A model generated the notes under the pieces. That model searched no databases, was not told where the DNA came from, and saw only the letters and a list, made by a program, of their open reading frames with translations. From positions 789 through 54,535 of the forward strand of contig NZ_JAFFZO010000034.1 of assembly GCF_016924145.1 (NCBI RefSeq): a DNA stretch of 53,747 bases, written 5' to 3'. Numbering within the stretch: position 1 is the stretch's first letter; every line of letters starts with the position of its first letter. This document shows, one piece after another, positions 9,061 through 17,727 of this stretch. Both the position numbers and the translations under genes were made by a program. Origin of the DNA: Amphritea pacifica. GTDB lineage: Bacteria > Pseudomonadota > Gammaproteobacteria > Pseudomonadales > Balneatricaceae.

Positions 9061-9675
9061 TCAGCTGCGTGAAACCAGATAAACGCCGGCCCCCATCATA
9101 ATGCCCCCGGCACATTGGTTCAGTCGCTTGGTTGCCGTAGGGGATTGTAATCGTTTACTGGCCCAGTGAGCGCAGAGCGCGATCAGCATCAGCCCCAGCA
9201 TCAGGGCTACCAGTGTCAGTCCTGCCGCCAGGGCAATGTCCCTGCTGTCGAGTGAAGACAGGTCCATAAAGGTGGGCAGGAAGGCGATATAAAACAGTAT
9301 CACTTTGGGGTTGGAAGCCGAGATAAGAAAGCCCTGCATAAACTCCATCGATGAGCGTCTGGCGATGGATGTGGCTGCGGGGTCAATACTGGGTTTGCTG
9401 GTAAATAGTTTGAAGCCCAGCCAGATAAGGTAAGCTGCACCAATCCAACGGATCAGAGTGAACAGGCCGCCCCAGTGCGCGGCGATAGTGGCCAGTCCCA
9501 GGCAGGCAAGGGTCAGGTAGATAATGTCGCTGCAGGTCATCCCCAGTGCCAGCATAAAACAGCGTCGGGAGCCTTCTACCATCGCTTTGGCCAGGATAGC
9601 AAACACGCCGGGGCCGGGAGTGATGCCAAAGATAAATATAGCGATAAAAAAGGTGATAGCGCTTTCGAAAGACAT
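9061..9675 (-). CDS. LysE/RhtB-family amino-acid exporter
   Basis: A 204-residue inner-membrane protein with about six hydrophobic segments. It has the family signature near the N terminus, FGITPGPGVFAILAKAM, and the inner segment IRWIGAAYLIWLGFKLF. Members export amino acids or small amphipathic metabolites, but the sequence does not say which. The length is normal for the family. GAGGAAACACTC ahead of the ATG on the minus strand is a good ribosome binding site. It is followed on the same strand by rlmG after a 43-base gap. Confidence 0.9.
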   Translation of the reverse strand: MSFESAITFFIAIFIFGITPGPGVFAILAKAMVEGSRRCFMLALGMTCSDIIYLTLACLGLATIAAHWGGLFTLIRWIGAAYLIWLGFKLFTSKPSIDPAATSIARRSSMEFMQGFLISASNPKVILFYIAFLPTFMDLSSLDSRDIALAAGLTLVALMLGLMLIALCAHWASKRLQSPTATKRLNQCAGGIMMGAGVYLVSRS

Positions 9676-9738
9676 GAGTGTTTCCTCGGTATGAACGGGG
9701 ATTAGTTTACTCTTTCGCCTGCTTTAAGACTATTGTTA

Positions 9739-12084
9739 TCAATGGTTTTCCTGCAGCTCTGCAACGGTTTTCCTTTGATTCCCCTGGGCCTTGCAAACCC
9801 GGTTTTTACCTGAAGACTTGGCCCGGTAAAGAGCCTGATCTGCCCGGTCAATAACACTGTTAATGGTGTCCCCCGGTTCGAACTGTGTAACACCAAAGCT
9901 GCCGGTGATCTGCGTGGACGGAGAGAATGTGAAATCATGTTTCTCTATCGCCAGACGTAGTTTTTCAGCGCTGGATTGCGCATCTTTCAGCGTTGATTCA
10001 GGCAGAACAATCAGAAACTCCTCTCCTCCCCAACGGCCATAATGATCACTCAACCGACAATTACTGTGTAATATATCGGCGACCACTTTAAGTACCCGGT
10101 CTCCTTCATTATGGCCAAACCGGTCATTAATCTCTTTAAAGTTATCCAGATCGAAAAACACGATCGAAAACGGGCGTTTATAACGCCTGGATATCTCAAT
10201 ACTGTCGGTGAGCGCATCGTTGAGCATGCGCCGGTTATACAGACCGGTAAGCTGATCATGGCGGGCGATTTCGCGCAGTTGCTGGTTGTGCATATGGATC
10301 AGCCGGTAGCGATAAATAAGAAACAGAAGCACAATGCTGATGATGGAAACAAACCGCCAGAGCAGCGAGTAATCGGTTTCATGTTCAAAGGTTATTCTGA
10401 TCCAGCGGTTGCGTATCTCATCTCGCTCCGCTGGGGTAATTGAGTTGATCGCCTTGTTGATGATCGAGAGTAACGGCGTGTCCTGATAGGTGCGGTTGAT
10501 TGCAACGCTGATATCCCAGGTGTCTCTCACCTGGTCGATCACTTTTATCCCGGATAACTGGCGTTGGCTGATAGCAGAGCTGAGTCCATCGGGGGTATTC
10601 AGCAAGGCAAAGACCTCACCGCTCTGAATTCGCTTAAGGCCATCGGTAACCGAGGCAACCGGCACGATATTGGCGTCTGGAATACGTCCGCGAATAATCT
10701 CAATAAAGGCTGATTCTTCGATGATCGCTACCGGATGGCTGAAGATCTCCTGTAGCGGCATATCTGCTGGCGTATCCGATCTCACCGCCAGTACCGCTGG
10801 CATGCTCAGGTAGGGGTGAGAGAATTGCATGTATTGCGCCCGGTTCGGAGTTTGCATCGCCCCGGCGATAATGTCGCATTTCGCTGCTTTCATGGCGGCA
10901 ATTGACTGGCTCCATACCTGAGAGGTGATGGTTTCAAACTGGAGACCGGTGCGCTCACTTATCAGCTGCAGATAATCAGGGATAACCCCTTCGTAACGGT
11001 TGAATGTCAACTGACTATAGGGCTCCCAAAGAGGATCGCCACAGACTTTAAACGTTGGATTGTTAGCCAGAAACTGTTGTTCTCGATGGTTCAGTGACAG
11101 CCGGTTATTATCTTTCGGCTGGTAGATAAAGTTGCCAATGGTGTAATCGGATGGGATTAAGTTAAAGAGCAGATAGAGCTGTGAGATTGCGTTAAGCTTC
11201 TCTTCACTAATTGATCCGAATCTGCCCTCCTGATCAAATGCCAGGGTTGCCAACTGTTCTCCTTCATAGACCAGAGCTTCTTTTGAACGATTCTGGCTGT
11301 TGTATTCTGCGAGAATCAGATCTGCGGTTTCCTCAATATGACTGAAAGCGTAGCGCCAGCCTTCAATGGTTGCCTGTCGGAAGGCTTCAACCAATTCAGG
11401 TTTCTCATGCAATAGAGTGTCTGAGGTGAACAGCAGATCCGAGTACATACTGAAACCGAATTTTTCCGGCCGGATCATGGTGTAGCCGACCCCTTTTTTC
11501 ATTAGCTGAAAGGGTTCATTGGACAGGTAGGACGCCATCGCGTCGGTATTTCCGTCGATCAGATCGTTGATGTCAAAACTATGATTCTGACGTTCAAAAT
11601 CAGCTTCAGTGATGCCGGACTGGTGTAGCATTGCCAGCAGCTCAACCTGTTTCTTTGCATCACTGGTCATCATGATGCGTTTGCCTCTGAGGTCGGCTGG
11701 TTTTGAGATTCCAGACGCTGTGGTGGTCAGCAACATCAGCGGGGAGCTTTGAAAGGTGGCCAGCAGGGCGGTAATTCTGGCTCCGTTGATACGTTGCGCC
11801 AGAATAGTTGAGCGGCCCAGAGCAAAATCCCGTTTGCCACTGAGCACTGTGGCGACCGGATCTTCATCATTTTCAAACTCATGAATTGAAACATCGAGGC
11901 CCGCCCGTTGGTAAAACCCTTTGTGTTTCGCCACATAGTATCCGGCAAACTGGAACTGGTGTTTCCAGATAAGCTGCAGACTGACAGGGGTCAGATTATC
12001 GGTATTACTTTCCGAACCATGACTGATACTGGCCAGCAGTGATAACAGCAAGAGTGAAAGCAGTTTTAACGCATGAAGCAGCAT
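9739..12084 (-). CDS. Diguanylate cyclase with two fused periplasmic solute-binding domains
   Basis: A 781-residue membrane protein. It has a signal peptide (1-23), an NMT1/THI5-like binding domain (about 30-330, with FQFAGYYVAKHKGFYQRAGLDV), a family-3 solute-binding domain (about 343-565), one transmembrane segment (about 572-594) and a cytoplasmic GGDEF domain. The active site is GGEEF (686-690), and an intact inhibitory I-site RLSD lies five residues before it (677-680). It should therefore make c-di-GMP and be product-inhibited. Two different ligand-binding folds in tandem suggest that it integrates two nutrients or a precursor/product pair. It is divergent from a phosphonate/selenate-type ABC transporter operon, whose substrate might be one of its ligands. 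Confidence 0.93.
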   Translation of the reverse strand: MLLHALKLLSLLLLSLLASISHGSESNTDNLTPVSLQLIWKHQFQFAGYYVAKHKGFYQRAGLDVSIHEFENDEDPVATVLSGKRDFALGRSTILAQRINGARITALLATFQSSPLMLLTTTASGISKPADLRGKRIMMTSDAKKQVELLAMLHQSGITEADFERQNHSFDINDLIDGNTDAMASYLSNEPFQLMKKGVGYTMIRPEKFGFSMYSDLLFTSDTLLHEKPELVEAFRQATIEGWRYAFSHIEETADLILAEYNSQNRSKEALVYEGEQLATLAFDQEGRFGSISEEKLNAISQLYLLFNLIPSDYTIGNFIYQPKDNNRLSLNHREQQFLANNPTFKVCGDPLWEPYSQLTFNRYEGVIPDYLQLISERTGLQFETITSQVWSQSIAAMKAAKCDIIAGAMQTPNRAQYMQFSHPYLSMPAVLAVRSDTPADMPLQEIFSHPVAIIEESAFIEIIRGRIPDANIVPVASVTDGLKRIQSGEVFALLNTPDGLSSAISQRQLSGIKVIDQVRDTWDISVAINRTYQDTPLLSIINKAINSITPAERDEIRNRWIRITFEHETDYSLLWRFVSIISIVLLFLIYRYRLIHMHNQQLREIARHDQLTGLYNRRMLNDALTDSIEISRRYKRPFSIVFFDLDNFKEINDRFGHNEGDRVLKVVADILHSNCRLSDHYGRWGGEEFLIVLPESTLKDAQSSAEKLRLAIEKHDFTFSPSTQITGSFGVTQFEPGDTINSVIDRADQALYRAKSSGKNRVCKAQGNQRKTVAELQENH

Positions 12085-12397
12085 ATAGTATATCCGGCGC
12101 AGGTGTTCAGGCCCTGATACAGCGAGGGGAGCTACTGAAGATCAGGTGAATATTAACGCAGTCTGATCCAAACTCGTATCCGTTTTCCCAGGCTAATTAT
12201 TTGTCACAGGGTGGTAAGCCTCCTTTCAGCATAGACCGGGAGCCATTATTTTATGTTTTAAAAAAGTAAAGTTTATTAAACAGGTGTTTGTATTTTTCAT
12301 TGATTTTCTATCTGCATTGCTTAAACAAGCTGCATTATCATGGGGGAGTGTGCGAAAATAGCCGCCTTAACTTTACTGATTATTCAGGAATGAAAAA
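12085..12397. other. Divergent intergenic region between the sensor DGC and the ABC operon
   Basis: There is no gene. The AT-rich central part (about 12245-12330) fits divergent promoters. It carries the motif AAACA-GG-TGTTT at 12278-12289. A ribosome binding site (CAGGAATG) lies just ahead of the ATG at 12398. No terminator or riboswitch was recognised. Confidence 0.6.
12278..12289. promoter_or_regulatory. Putative operator AAACA-GG-TGTTT
   Basis: The second copy of the shared near-palindrome, again followed by G. It lies 120 bases ahead of the ABC operon and 194 bases ahead of the divergent diguanylate cyclase, so it could serve both. Confidence 0.5.
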
Positions 12398-13255
12398 ATG
12401 CTCAGAATATTGATCCGTGGATTGTTTTTAATGCTATTAGCGGGCGCTGTTAATGCGGCCCCGGTCTTCGTTTTTACTGCCATTCCTGATCAGGATGAAA
12501 CTCAGCTGAAGCAGCGGTTTCAGAAAGTGGCTGATTATCTGCAACAGGAACTGAAAACTGAGGTGCGGTTTATTCCGGTTAAATCATATGCCGCTTCGAT
12601 AACCGCGTTCAGAAATAATCAGGTGCAACTCGCCTGGTTTGGAGGGTTGTCCGGTGTACAGGCCCGGGAGTTGGTGCCAGGGTCTCGTGCTGTGGCTCAG
12701 GGGGTTGAAGATCCCGAGTTTAAATCGTTTTTTATTGCCAACACCAGCACCGGTATCAGCCCGTCTGATCATCTGCCGGAATCTCTGCGGGGGCTGACCT
12801 TTACCTTCGGTTCAAAAGGCTCTACATCCGGTCGCCTGATGCCTGAATACAACCTGCGGGAGCAGTTTGGAATCGGCCCTGATGAGCTGTTCAGCCGGGT
12901 CGGTTTCAGTGGTAACCACTCGCGCACGATTGCGCTGGTCGAATCCGGAGCCTATCAGGTGGGTGCCCTGAACTATAAAGTCTGGGAAACGGCTGTGGCT
13001 GAAGGCAAAGTGGATACCTCTAAGGTACAGGTTATCTGGGAAACCCCCACCTACCCTGATTATCAGTGGAGCGTGCGCGGTGATCTGGATGCTGTCTATG
13101 GTGACGGTTTTACCGCCCGGCTGGAAAAAGCGCTGTTGGAGATGAATGATCCTGAACTGCTGAACAGCTTCCCCCGTTCAGGCTTTATTCCCGCATCGAA
13201 TGATGATTTCGAGCCGGTACGTAAGGTGGCCAGGCAGGTGGGTTTGCTGGATTAA
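12398..13255 (+). CDS. Phosphonate/selenate-type ABC transporter substrate-binding protein (PhnD family)
   Basis: A 285-residue periplasmic binding protein with a signal peptide ending near residue 20 (VNAAP). It has the PhnD-superfamily core: QLAWFGGLSGVQARELVPGS, TFTFGSKGSTSGRLMPEY and FSGNHSRTIALVESGAYQVGA. This closely recalls proteins annotated as putative selenate ABC transporter binding proteins; the substrate name comes from genome context in other species and is not proven. The stop overlaps the ATPase start by one base. The gene leads a three-gene transporter operon. Confidence 0.88.
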   Translation: MLRILIRGLFLMLLAGAVNAAPVFVFTAIPDQDETQLKQRFQKVADYLQQELKTEVRFIPVKSYAASITAFRNNQVQLAWFGGLSGVQARELVPGSRAVAQGVEDPEFKSFFIANTSTGISPSDHLPESLRGLTFTFGSKGSTSGRLMPEYNLREQFGIGPDELFSRVGFSGNHSRTIALVESGAYQVGALNYKVWETAVAEGKVDTSKVQVIWETPTYPDYQWSVRGDLDAVYGDGFTARLEKALLEMNDPELLNSFPRSGFIPASNDDFEPVRKVARQVGLLD

Positions 13256-13905
13256 TGTCCCTGCTGGCGATACAAAGCGATGCGCTGGGCTACGGTGATC
13301 AGCGGGTTTTGGGCCCTGTCAGCCTGGATATCCGGGCTGGCGAGCATCTGATTCTGCTGGGTAAAAGTGGTTGTGGTAAGTCGACCCTGCTAAATCATAT
13401 TTATAGCGAAAACCGTCGCGAATGCGCCCTGATCCCTCAGGGCCTGGGGTTGGTTGAGTGTCTGAGCGTGTTTCATAATGTTTATATGGGACGTTTACCG
13501 CGCTACACCGTGTTGCACAATATTCGCAACCTGATCCGCCCTGCTCAGGCACGGGTGGCTGAAATACTGCCACTGCTGGAGCGGCTGGGGTTGGCCGCTA
13601 AGTGCTTCTCGCAGGTGGCGGACCTGTCGGGAGGTCAGCAGCAACGTGTCGCCGTCGCCCGGGCGCTTTTTCAGGATGCCCCGGTGTTGCTGGCAGACGA
13701 GCCGGTATCTGCATTAGACGGACCGGAAGCGGATCGGGTGATGTCTCTGCTTGGCCAGAACTTCGCCACCGCAGTGATTACTCTGCATGATGTTGACCGG
13801 GCATTACGCTATGGTCAGCGGATTATTGCCATTCAGAATGGTGAACTTGTCCTTGATCAGCCATCCGGGCGTTTGACTGCAAGTGCGCTGAATGAATTCT
13901 ACTAA
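13255..13905 (+). CDS. ABC transporter ATP-binding protein (PhnC-like)
   Basis: A 216-residue ATPase that energises uptake with the neighbouring permease. It has Walker A GKSGCGKST (36-44), signature LSGGQQQR (124-131) and Walker B LLADEP with catalytic Glu149. The H-loop is in TLHDVDRAL. It is shorter than typical PhnC (about 250 residues), with little extra C-terminal sequence. It overlaps the binding-protein stop by one base and the permease start by 14 bases, so the three genes are coupled. Confidence 0.93.
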   Translation: MSLLAIQSDALGYGDQRVLGPVSLDIRAGEHLILLGKSGCGKSTLLNHIYSENRRECALIPQGLGLVECLSVFHNVYMGRLPRYTVLHNIRNLIRPAQARVAEILPLLERLGLAAKCFSQVADLSGGQQQRVAVARALFQDAPVLLADEPVSALDGPEADRVMSLLGQNFATAVITLHDVDRALRYGQRIIAIQNGELVLDQPSGRLTASALNEFY

Positions 13906-15373
13906 GCCCTTGTCGCTGCCTCGCTACCGCTGGCCTGGAGGTGTCCGGACCGGGGTGTGGTTTTTACTGGTTGCGCTGCTCTGTTTGCCCTTCGCTGATC
14001 TGGATGTTTCCAGTCTGGACCCCTGGCGTGAGATAGGCCGGATGCTGCAGGGCGTTATCTCTCCACAGCTGATGGATCCCGTTCTGGTGACCGAAGCTTT
14101 GCTGGCAACGCTGGCTTTCGCCTTCGCCGGTGTGGCGCTGGCCGTGATCTGTGGTTTTCTGTTAGCACTGATGTTTCATAATCTCCTGGTCCGTGCTATC
14201 TGTGCGTTAATCCGTTCGATTCATGAACTGTTCTGGGCGCTGATCTTTTTGCAGTTTTTTGGACTGCATCCGTTAACCGGTTTGCTGGCAATCGCAGTTC
14301 CCTATTGCGGAATTTTTGCCCGTATGTATGCCGAAATTTTTGATCAGGTGGCAACCCAGCCGGAAAAAGCGCTACCCGTGGGCAGTGGCTTTTTCAGTGC
14401 GCTTCTCTATACCCGGTTGCCGCAAGCCTGGCCCCATCTGGTCAGCTATACCTCCTATCGCCTTGAATGCGGCATCCGCAGCAGTGCGATTTTAGGATTT
14501 GTCGGTCTGCCAACCCTTGGATATTATCTGGAATCCTCTTTCTCGCAGGGGTACTACTCCGAAGTTGCGGGGCTGATGATTCTCTTTTACCTGTTAATCG
14601 CGACGAAAAAACTGTGGCTCAGACGCTGGACGCTGCCGCTTTTTTTGCTGGGGTCTCCTTTTTTTATGGGCTCGGGGATGCCGATTATCTGGGGTAATGT
14701 CGGGCGTTTCTTTTCTCAGGATATTATCCCGGCCCCGTTGCGCAGTGGTGATGCATCTCTGCACTCTCTGGTGGACTGGGCAGGCACTATTGTAATGGAT
14801 CAGGCGCTGCCAGGGGTGTGGAATACACTGCTCTTGTCACAGATAGCACTGGTGGTGACGGGCCTGTTTGCGCTGTTGTTTTTTCCCCTGATCAATCGTT
14901 ATTGCTTTGATACAGTGGGGCGGATTCCCGGCCATATTTTTCTGGTGGTTGCCCGTTCTACGCCTGAATATCTGCTGGCTTATATTCTGTTGCAGTTACT
15001 GGGACCTTCGATGTTACCGGCAGTGATTGCACTGGCGATTCATAATGGTGCCCTGATCGGCTATCTGACCGGGCGTAATAGCAATGAAATACGGCTCAGA
15101 CCCGATGCGCCAGAGAGACGCACAGACCGCTATTTTTATGAGTTGCTGCCCCGCAGTTATCCGGCATTTTTATCCTTTATGCTCTATCGCTGGGAAGTGA
15201 TTATGCGGGAGACCGCTATTCTGGGTATTCTGGGTATTCAGACGATCGGTTTTTTTGTCGACAGCGCGATTCAGGAGATCCGCTTCGATGTGGCTCTGTT
15301 ACTGATTCTGATTGCGGCGATGATGAACATCCTGGTTGATCTGCTGGCACGCCGGATTCAGCTGCATCCCTGA
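13892..15373 (+). CDS. Fused double ABC permease (two PhnE-like halves in one chain)
   Basis: A 493-residue integral membrane protein made of two homologous permease halves. Each half has its own cytoplasmic coupling motif: about 190-210 (ECGIRSSAILGFVGLPTLG) and about 433-455 (ETAILGILGIQTIGFFVDSA). Typical PhnE subunits are about 260-280 residues and dimerise, so this is a gene fusion giving a full transmembrane pathway in one chain. It is the last gene of the operon. No clear terminator follows. Confidence 0.88.
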   Translation: MNSTKPLSLPRYRWPGGVRTGVWFLLVALLCLPFADLDVSSLDPWREIGRMLQGVISPQLMDPVLVTEALLATLAFAFAGVALAVICGFLLALMFHNLLVRAICALIRSIHELFWALIFLQFFGLHPLTGLLAIAVPYCGIFARMYAEIFDQVATQPEKALPVGSGFFSALLYTRLPQAWPHLVSYTSYRLECGIRSSAILGFVGLPTLGYYLESSFSQGYYSEVAGLMILFYLLIATKKLWLRRWTLPLFLLGSPFFMGSGMPIIWGNVGRFFSQDIIPAPLRSGDASLHSLVDWAGTIVMDQALPGVWNTLLLSQIALVVTGLFALLFFPLINRYCFDTVGRIPGHIFLVVARSTPEYLLAYILLQLLGPSMLPAVIALAIHNGALIGYLTGRNSNEIRLRPDAPERRTDRYFYELLPRSYPAFLSFMLYRWEVIMRETAILGILGIQTIGFFVDSAIQEIRFDVALLLILIAAMMNILVDLLARRIQLHP

Positions 15374-15638
15374 TTTTACCTCTCATTTTGTTGGCTTAAA
15401 GCTGCACAAACCTGATCAGACGCTATGATGAGAGACAGGCTTATCGTTACCATGCTAAATCGCAGCGAGTACCCAACGTGGAGAGAGACGTTGTGCCAGT
15501 TATGTCAGAGCAGCTTGCAAATGCTCCAGGCTTTAGTGCTAAGGGGCTGTTAAACCGAAGAGGCGCACCGTTCGACTGTGGTGCAGCCGTCTCAATGAGG
15601 GGGCTACCCACTGTATGCCGCTTGTCGGGGCGTTGCGA
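15374..15638. other. Leader region ahead of the second diguanylate cyclase
   Basis: About 265 bases without a gene. It contains a GC-rich hairpin, GCACC ... GGTGC at about 15566-15585. The AGAGGCGCAC just before it resembles the start of a lysine riboswitch, but the rest of that fold is missing. A purine-rich GAGGGGGC precedes an upstream in-frame ATG at 15615. Confidence 0.4.
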
Positions 15639-17465
15639 ATGAACCTGCTGACCAAAATCCTGTTCTGGATGTTTCCGGTTGCACTACCGGTGATGGGATT
15701 TACCTGGAGCTATTATCATGTGCAACTGGATGCGAGTGCCGAACAGATTGGCAATATAAGTTCTCTGGCATCAACTTCAGGTGCTCAGCGGCTTAACGAC
15801 TTTCTCCGTTTAAGAGTCAGTGAGTTCGAGCTTCTGGGCAGCAGTATTAACAGCTGCGATAACGTGGGCAACACTGATAATTTTGTCTTGTCAGTGCGCA
15901 ATGTGCTGCAACAGAGTCAGGGTTTTTCGGCGCTGATCATTGCCGATGAAAAGGGCAAAGTGGATATTAGCCTGACAGCCCGTGCCAGCAGCTCTCAATC
16001 CGAGCTGCCACACTCTCTGCAGGGGAGCTGGCTATTTGATGCCTGGCACTTTGAGCATATAGACGCATTATTTCAACGCTGGCGGGATGACTTACCTGAA
16101 CTACAACGACAAAAGAACGAACTGTTTATGCAGGCGCTGGAGATGGAGCGCAGAGGCGACGCCAACTCTGTTGATTACCGCCGTTTGCAGAACCGAATAT
16201 TCAGGCTGACCTCGCATATCGCCCGGCCTCCGATACATATCGACTATGCCGGGGGGCGGGAAGCCGCGCTTCTGGGGTTGTTGTTTGAGAGGGATACATT
16301 CCTCTTTACTCAGCCACTACTCTCCTGTGATGGGAATCTAAAAGGTTATGTAACGGCTTTTCTGGACCGCAGTAAGATCGATGACATCCTTAATGACCTG
16401 CGCAACAGTCTGGCAGACCGGGGGATCCACTCTGTGGATGTTGTGCTGCTGAGAAACAATCCTCTGCGTTTTGAATCAGATTATCGCTATCTGAGTGTCG
16501 CAGCGTTACAAGAATCGGGTCTGCCATCAGGGGCATTCAGGCATCAGTTTGATGGTTTTGTGGCATCAGCTCCCGTTGCCGATGAACAGGTGCTCAATCA
16601 ACTGATGGAGCAGGTGAGTACAACCACACTGAATGTGTCCGCTGCTGAGTATCAGAACGCTATCAACCAGTTATCATCGTTATCTCTGTTGGTGTTTATC
16701 GCCGATCACGGCTGGCGGGAAGGGGGGAAGAAGCTGCTGCTGGAAGCGTCTACATGGCTGTTGGTGAGTATGTTTCTGCTCTTTGTTCTGGTCTTTATGC
16801 TGGCGCAGAACATTGTCGCCCCGGTTGTCAGACTGAAACAGTCGGTGGATAAAGTTGAGGCGGGAGATCTTTCGGTAAAAGCTGAGGTGAGTTCATCTGA
16901 TGAAATAGGTCAGTTGGCCAGCGCCTTCAATCGTATGACCAATGCTCTGCAACGCAGTGAAGACAAACTCACCCGTCTGGCCCGGGAGGATGCTCTGACC
17001 GGGCTCATGAACCGCCGGGCCTTGAATGAGGAAGCGATCAAAGAGCGTCACCGGGCGCAACGGTTAAACACCACAATAGCGATTGCCATGATCGATCTGG
17101 ATCATTTCAAGGAGATCAATGATCGCTATGGTCATGCTGCCGGAGACTGGGTGCTGAAAGAGTTTGCCCGAATCATGCAGGGGGTATTGCGAAAAACCGA
17201 TCTGTTTAGTCGTATTGGCGGAGAGGAGTTTGTATTGCTTCTGCCCGATACCGATCTTTCGACAGCTCACAAACTGGTTGAGACCCTGCTGATCTCTGTG
17301 CAGCAGAGTCAGATCGCACTTGAAAATGGCGCAGTGGTGCAACTGACGTTCAGTGCGGGTGTGGTCACCTGGCCAGAAGACTGTGGCATTGATGAGGTGC
17401 TTCACCAGGCCGATGAAAAACTCTATCAGGCTAAGCTAACCGGTCGAAATCAAGTGGTTAGCTGA
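15639..17465 (+). CDS. Membrane diguanylate cyclase with HAMP domain
   Basis: A 608-residue c-di-GMP synthase. One N-terminal anchor (about residues 5-25) and a second transmembrane segment near 380-400 bracket a long periplasmic sensor of about 350 residues. Then come HAMP (APVVRLKQSVDKVEAGDLSV) and GGDEF. The active site is GGEEF (527-531). The I-site RKTD (518-521) has the normal five-residue spacing, so product inhibition is expected. An in-frame ATG at 15615 would add eight residues; I chose 15639 because it places the anchor at the terminus. It stands alone between two operons. Confidence 0.9.
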   Translation: MNLLTKILFWMFPVALPVMGFTWSYYHVQLDASAEQIGNISSLASTSGAQRLNDFLRLRVSEFELLGSSINSCDNVGNTDNFVLSVRNVLQQSQGFSALIIADEKGKVDISLTARASSSQSELPHSLQGSWLFDAWHFEHIDALFQRWRDDLPELQRQKNELFMQALEMERRGDANSVDYRRLQNRIFRLTSHIARPPIHIDYAGGREAALLGLLFERDTFLFTQPLLSCDGNLKGYVTAFLDRSKIDDILNDLRNSLADRGIHSVDVVLLRNNPLRFESDYRYLSVAALQESGLPSGAFRHQFDGFVASAPVADEQVLNQLMEQVSTTTLNVSAAEYQNAINQLSSLSLLVFIADHGWREGGKKLLLEASTWLLVSMFLLFVLVFMLAQNIVAPVVRLKQSVDKVEAGDLSVKAEVSSSDEIGQLASAFNRMTNALQRSEDKLTRLAREDALTGLMNRRALNEEAIKERHRAQRLNTTIAIAMIDLDHFKEINDRYGHAAGDWVLKEFARIMQGVLRKTDLFSRIGGEEFVLLLPDTDLSTAHKLVETLLISVQQSQIALENGAVVQLTFSAGVVTWPEDCGIDEVLHQADEKLYQAKLTGRNQVVS

Positions 17466-17727
17466 GCACTCTGGCCCGTAATGGGTATCCTATTATTTGA
17501 TTTCTTAAGCGGGCAAGTGATAGATTGCTGCTCAAAGAATAATTTAAACACGTGTTTGGTTTCTATTATCTGAGAATTAACCCTGGCAGAGCATATGCGA
17601 TACTATACCAACCTTTGGTTGTCGGCAGCAGACAGGTCAGGGGGATTTACAGGCAATTATCCTGACCAGTCTGATATAGCCTGGCTATGGATATGAAGTA
17701 CCTAACCCATACCCCCGGAAACCTGAT
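17466..17727. promoter_or_regulatory. Promoter region of the DapF-like operon, with operator AAACA-CG-TGTTT
   Basis: A 262-base gap without a gene. The perfect 12-base palindrome AAACACGTGTTT lies at 17546-17557 and is followed by G. It is the third copy of the motif seen at 7758 and 12278, here 182 bases ahead of the start codon. No terminator for the preceding cyclase is evident. Confidence 0.5.

Noticed and set aside
13255-15373. True phosphonate (C-P lyase) operon
   Set aside because: No phnF-P genes follow, and the binding protein resembles the selenate-type branch more than classical PhnD.
15540-15614. Possible lysine riboswitch ahead of the second cyclase
   Set aside because: AGAGGCGCAC resembles its start, but only about 75 bases remain before the gene and the other conserved helices are absent.
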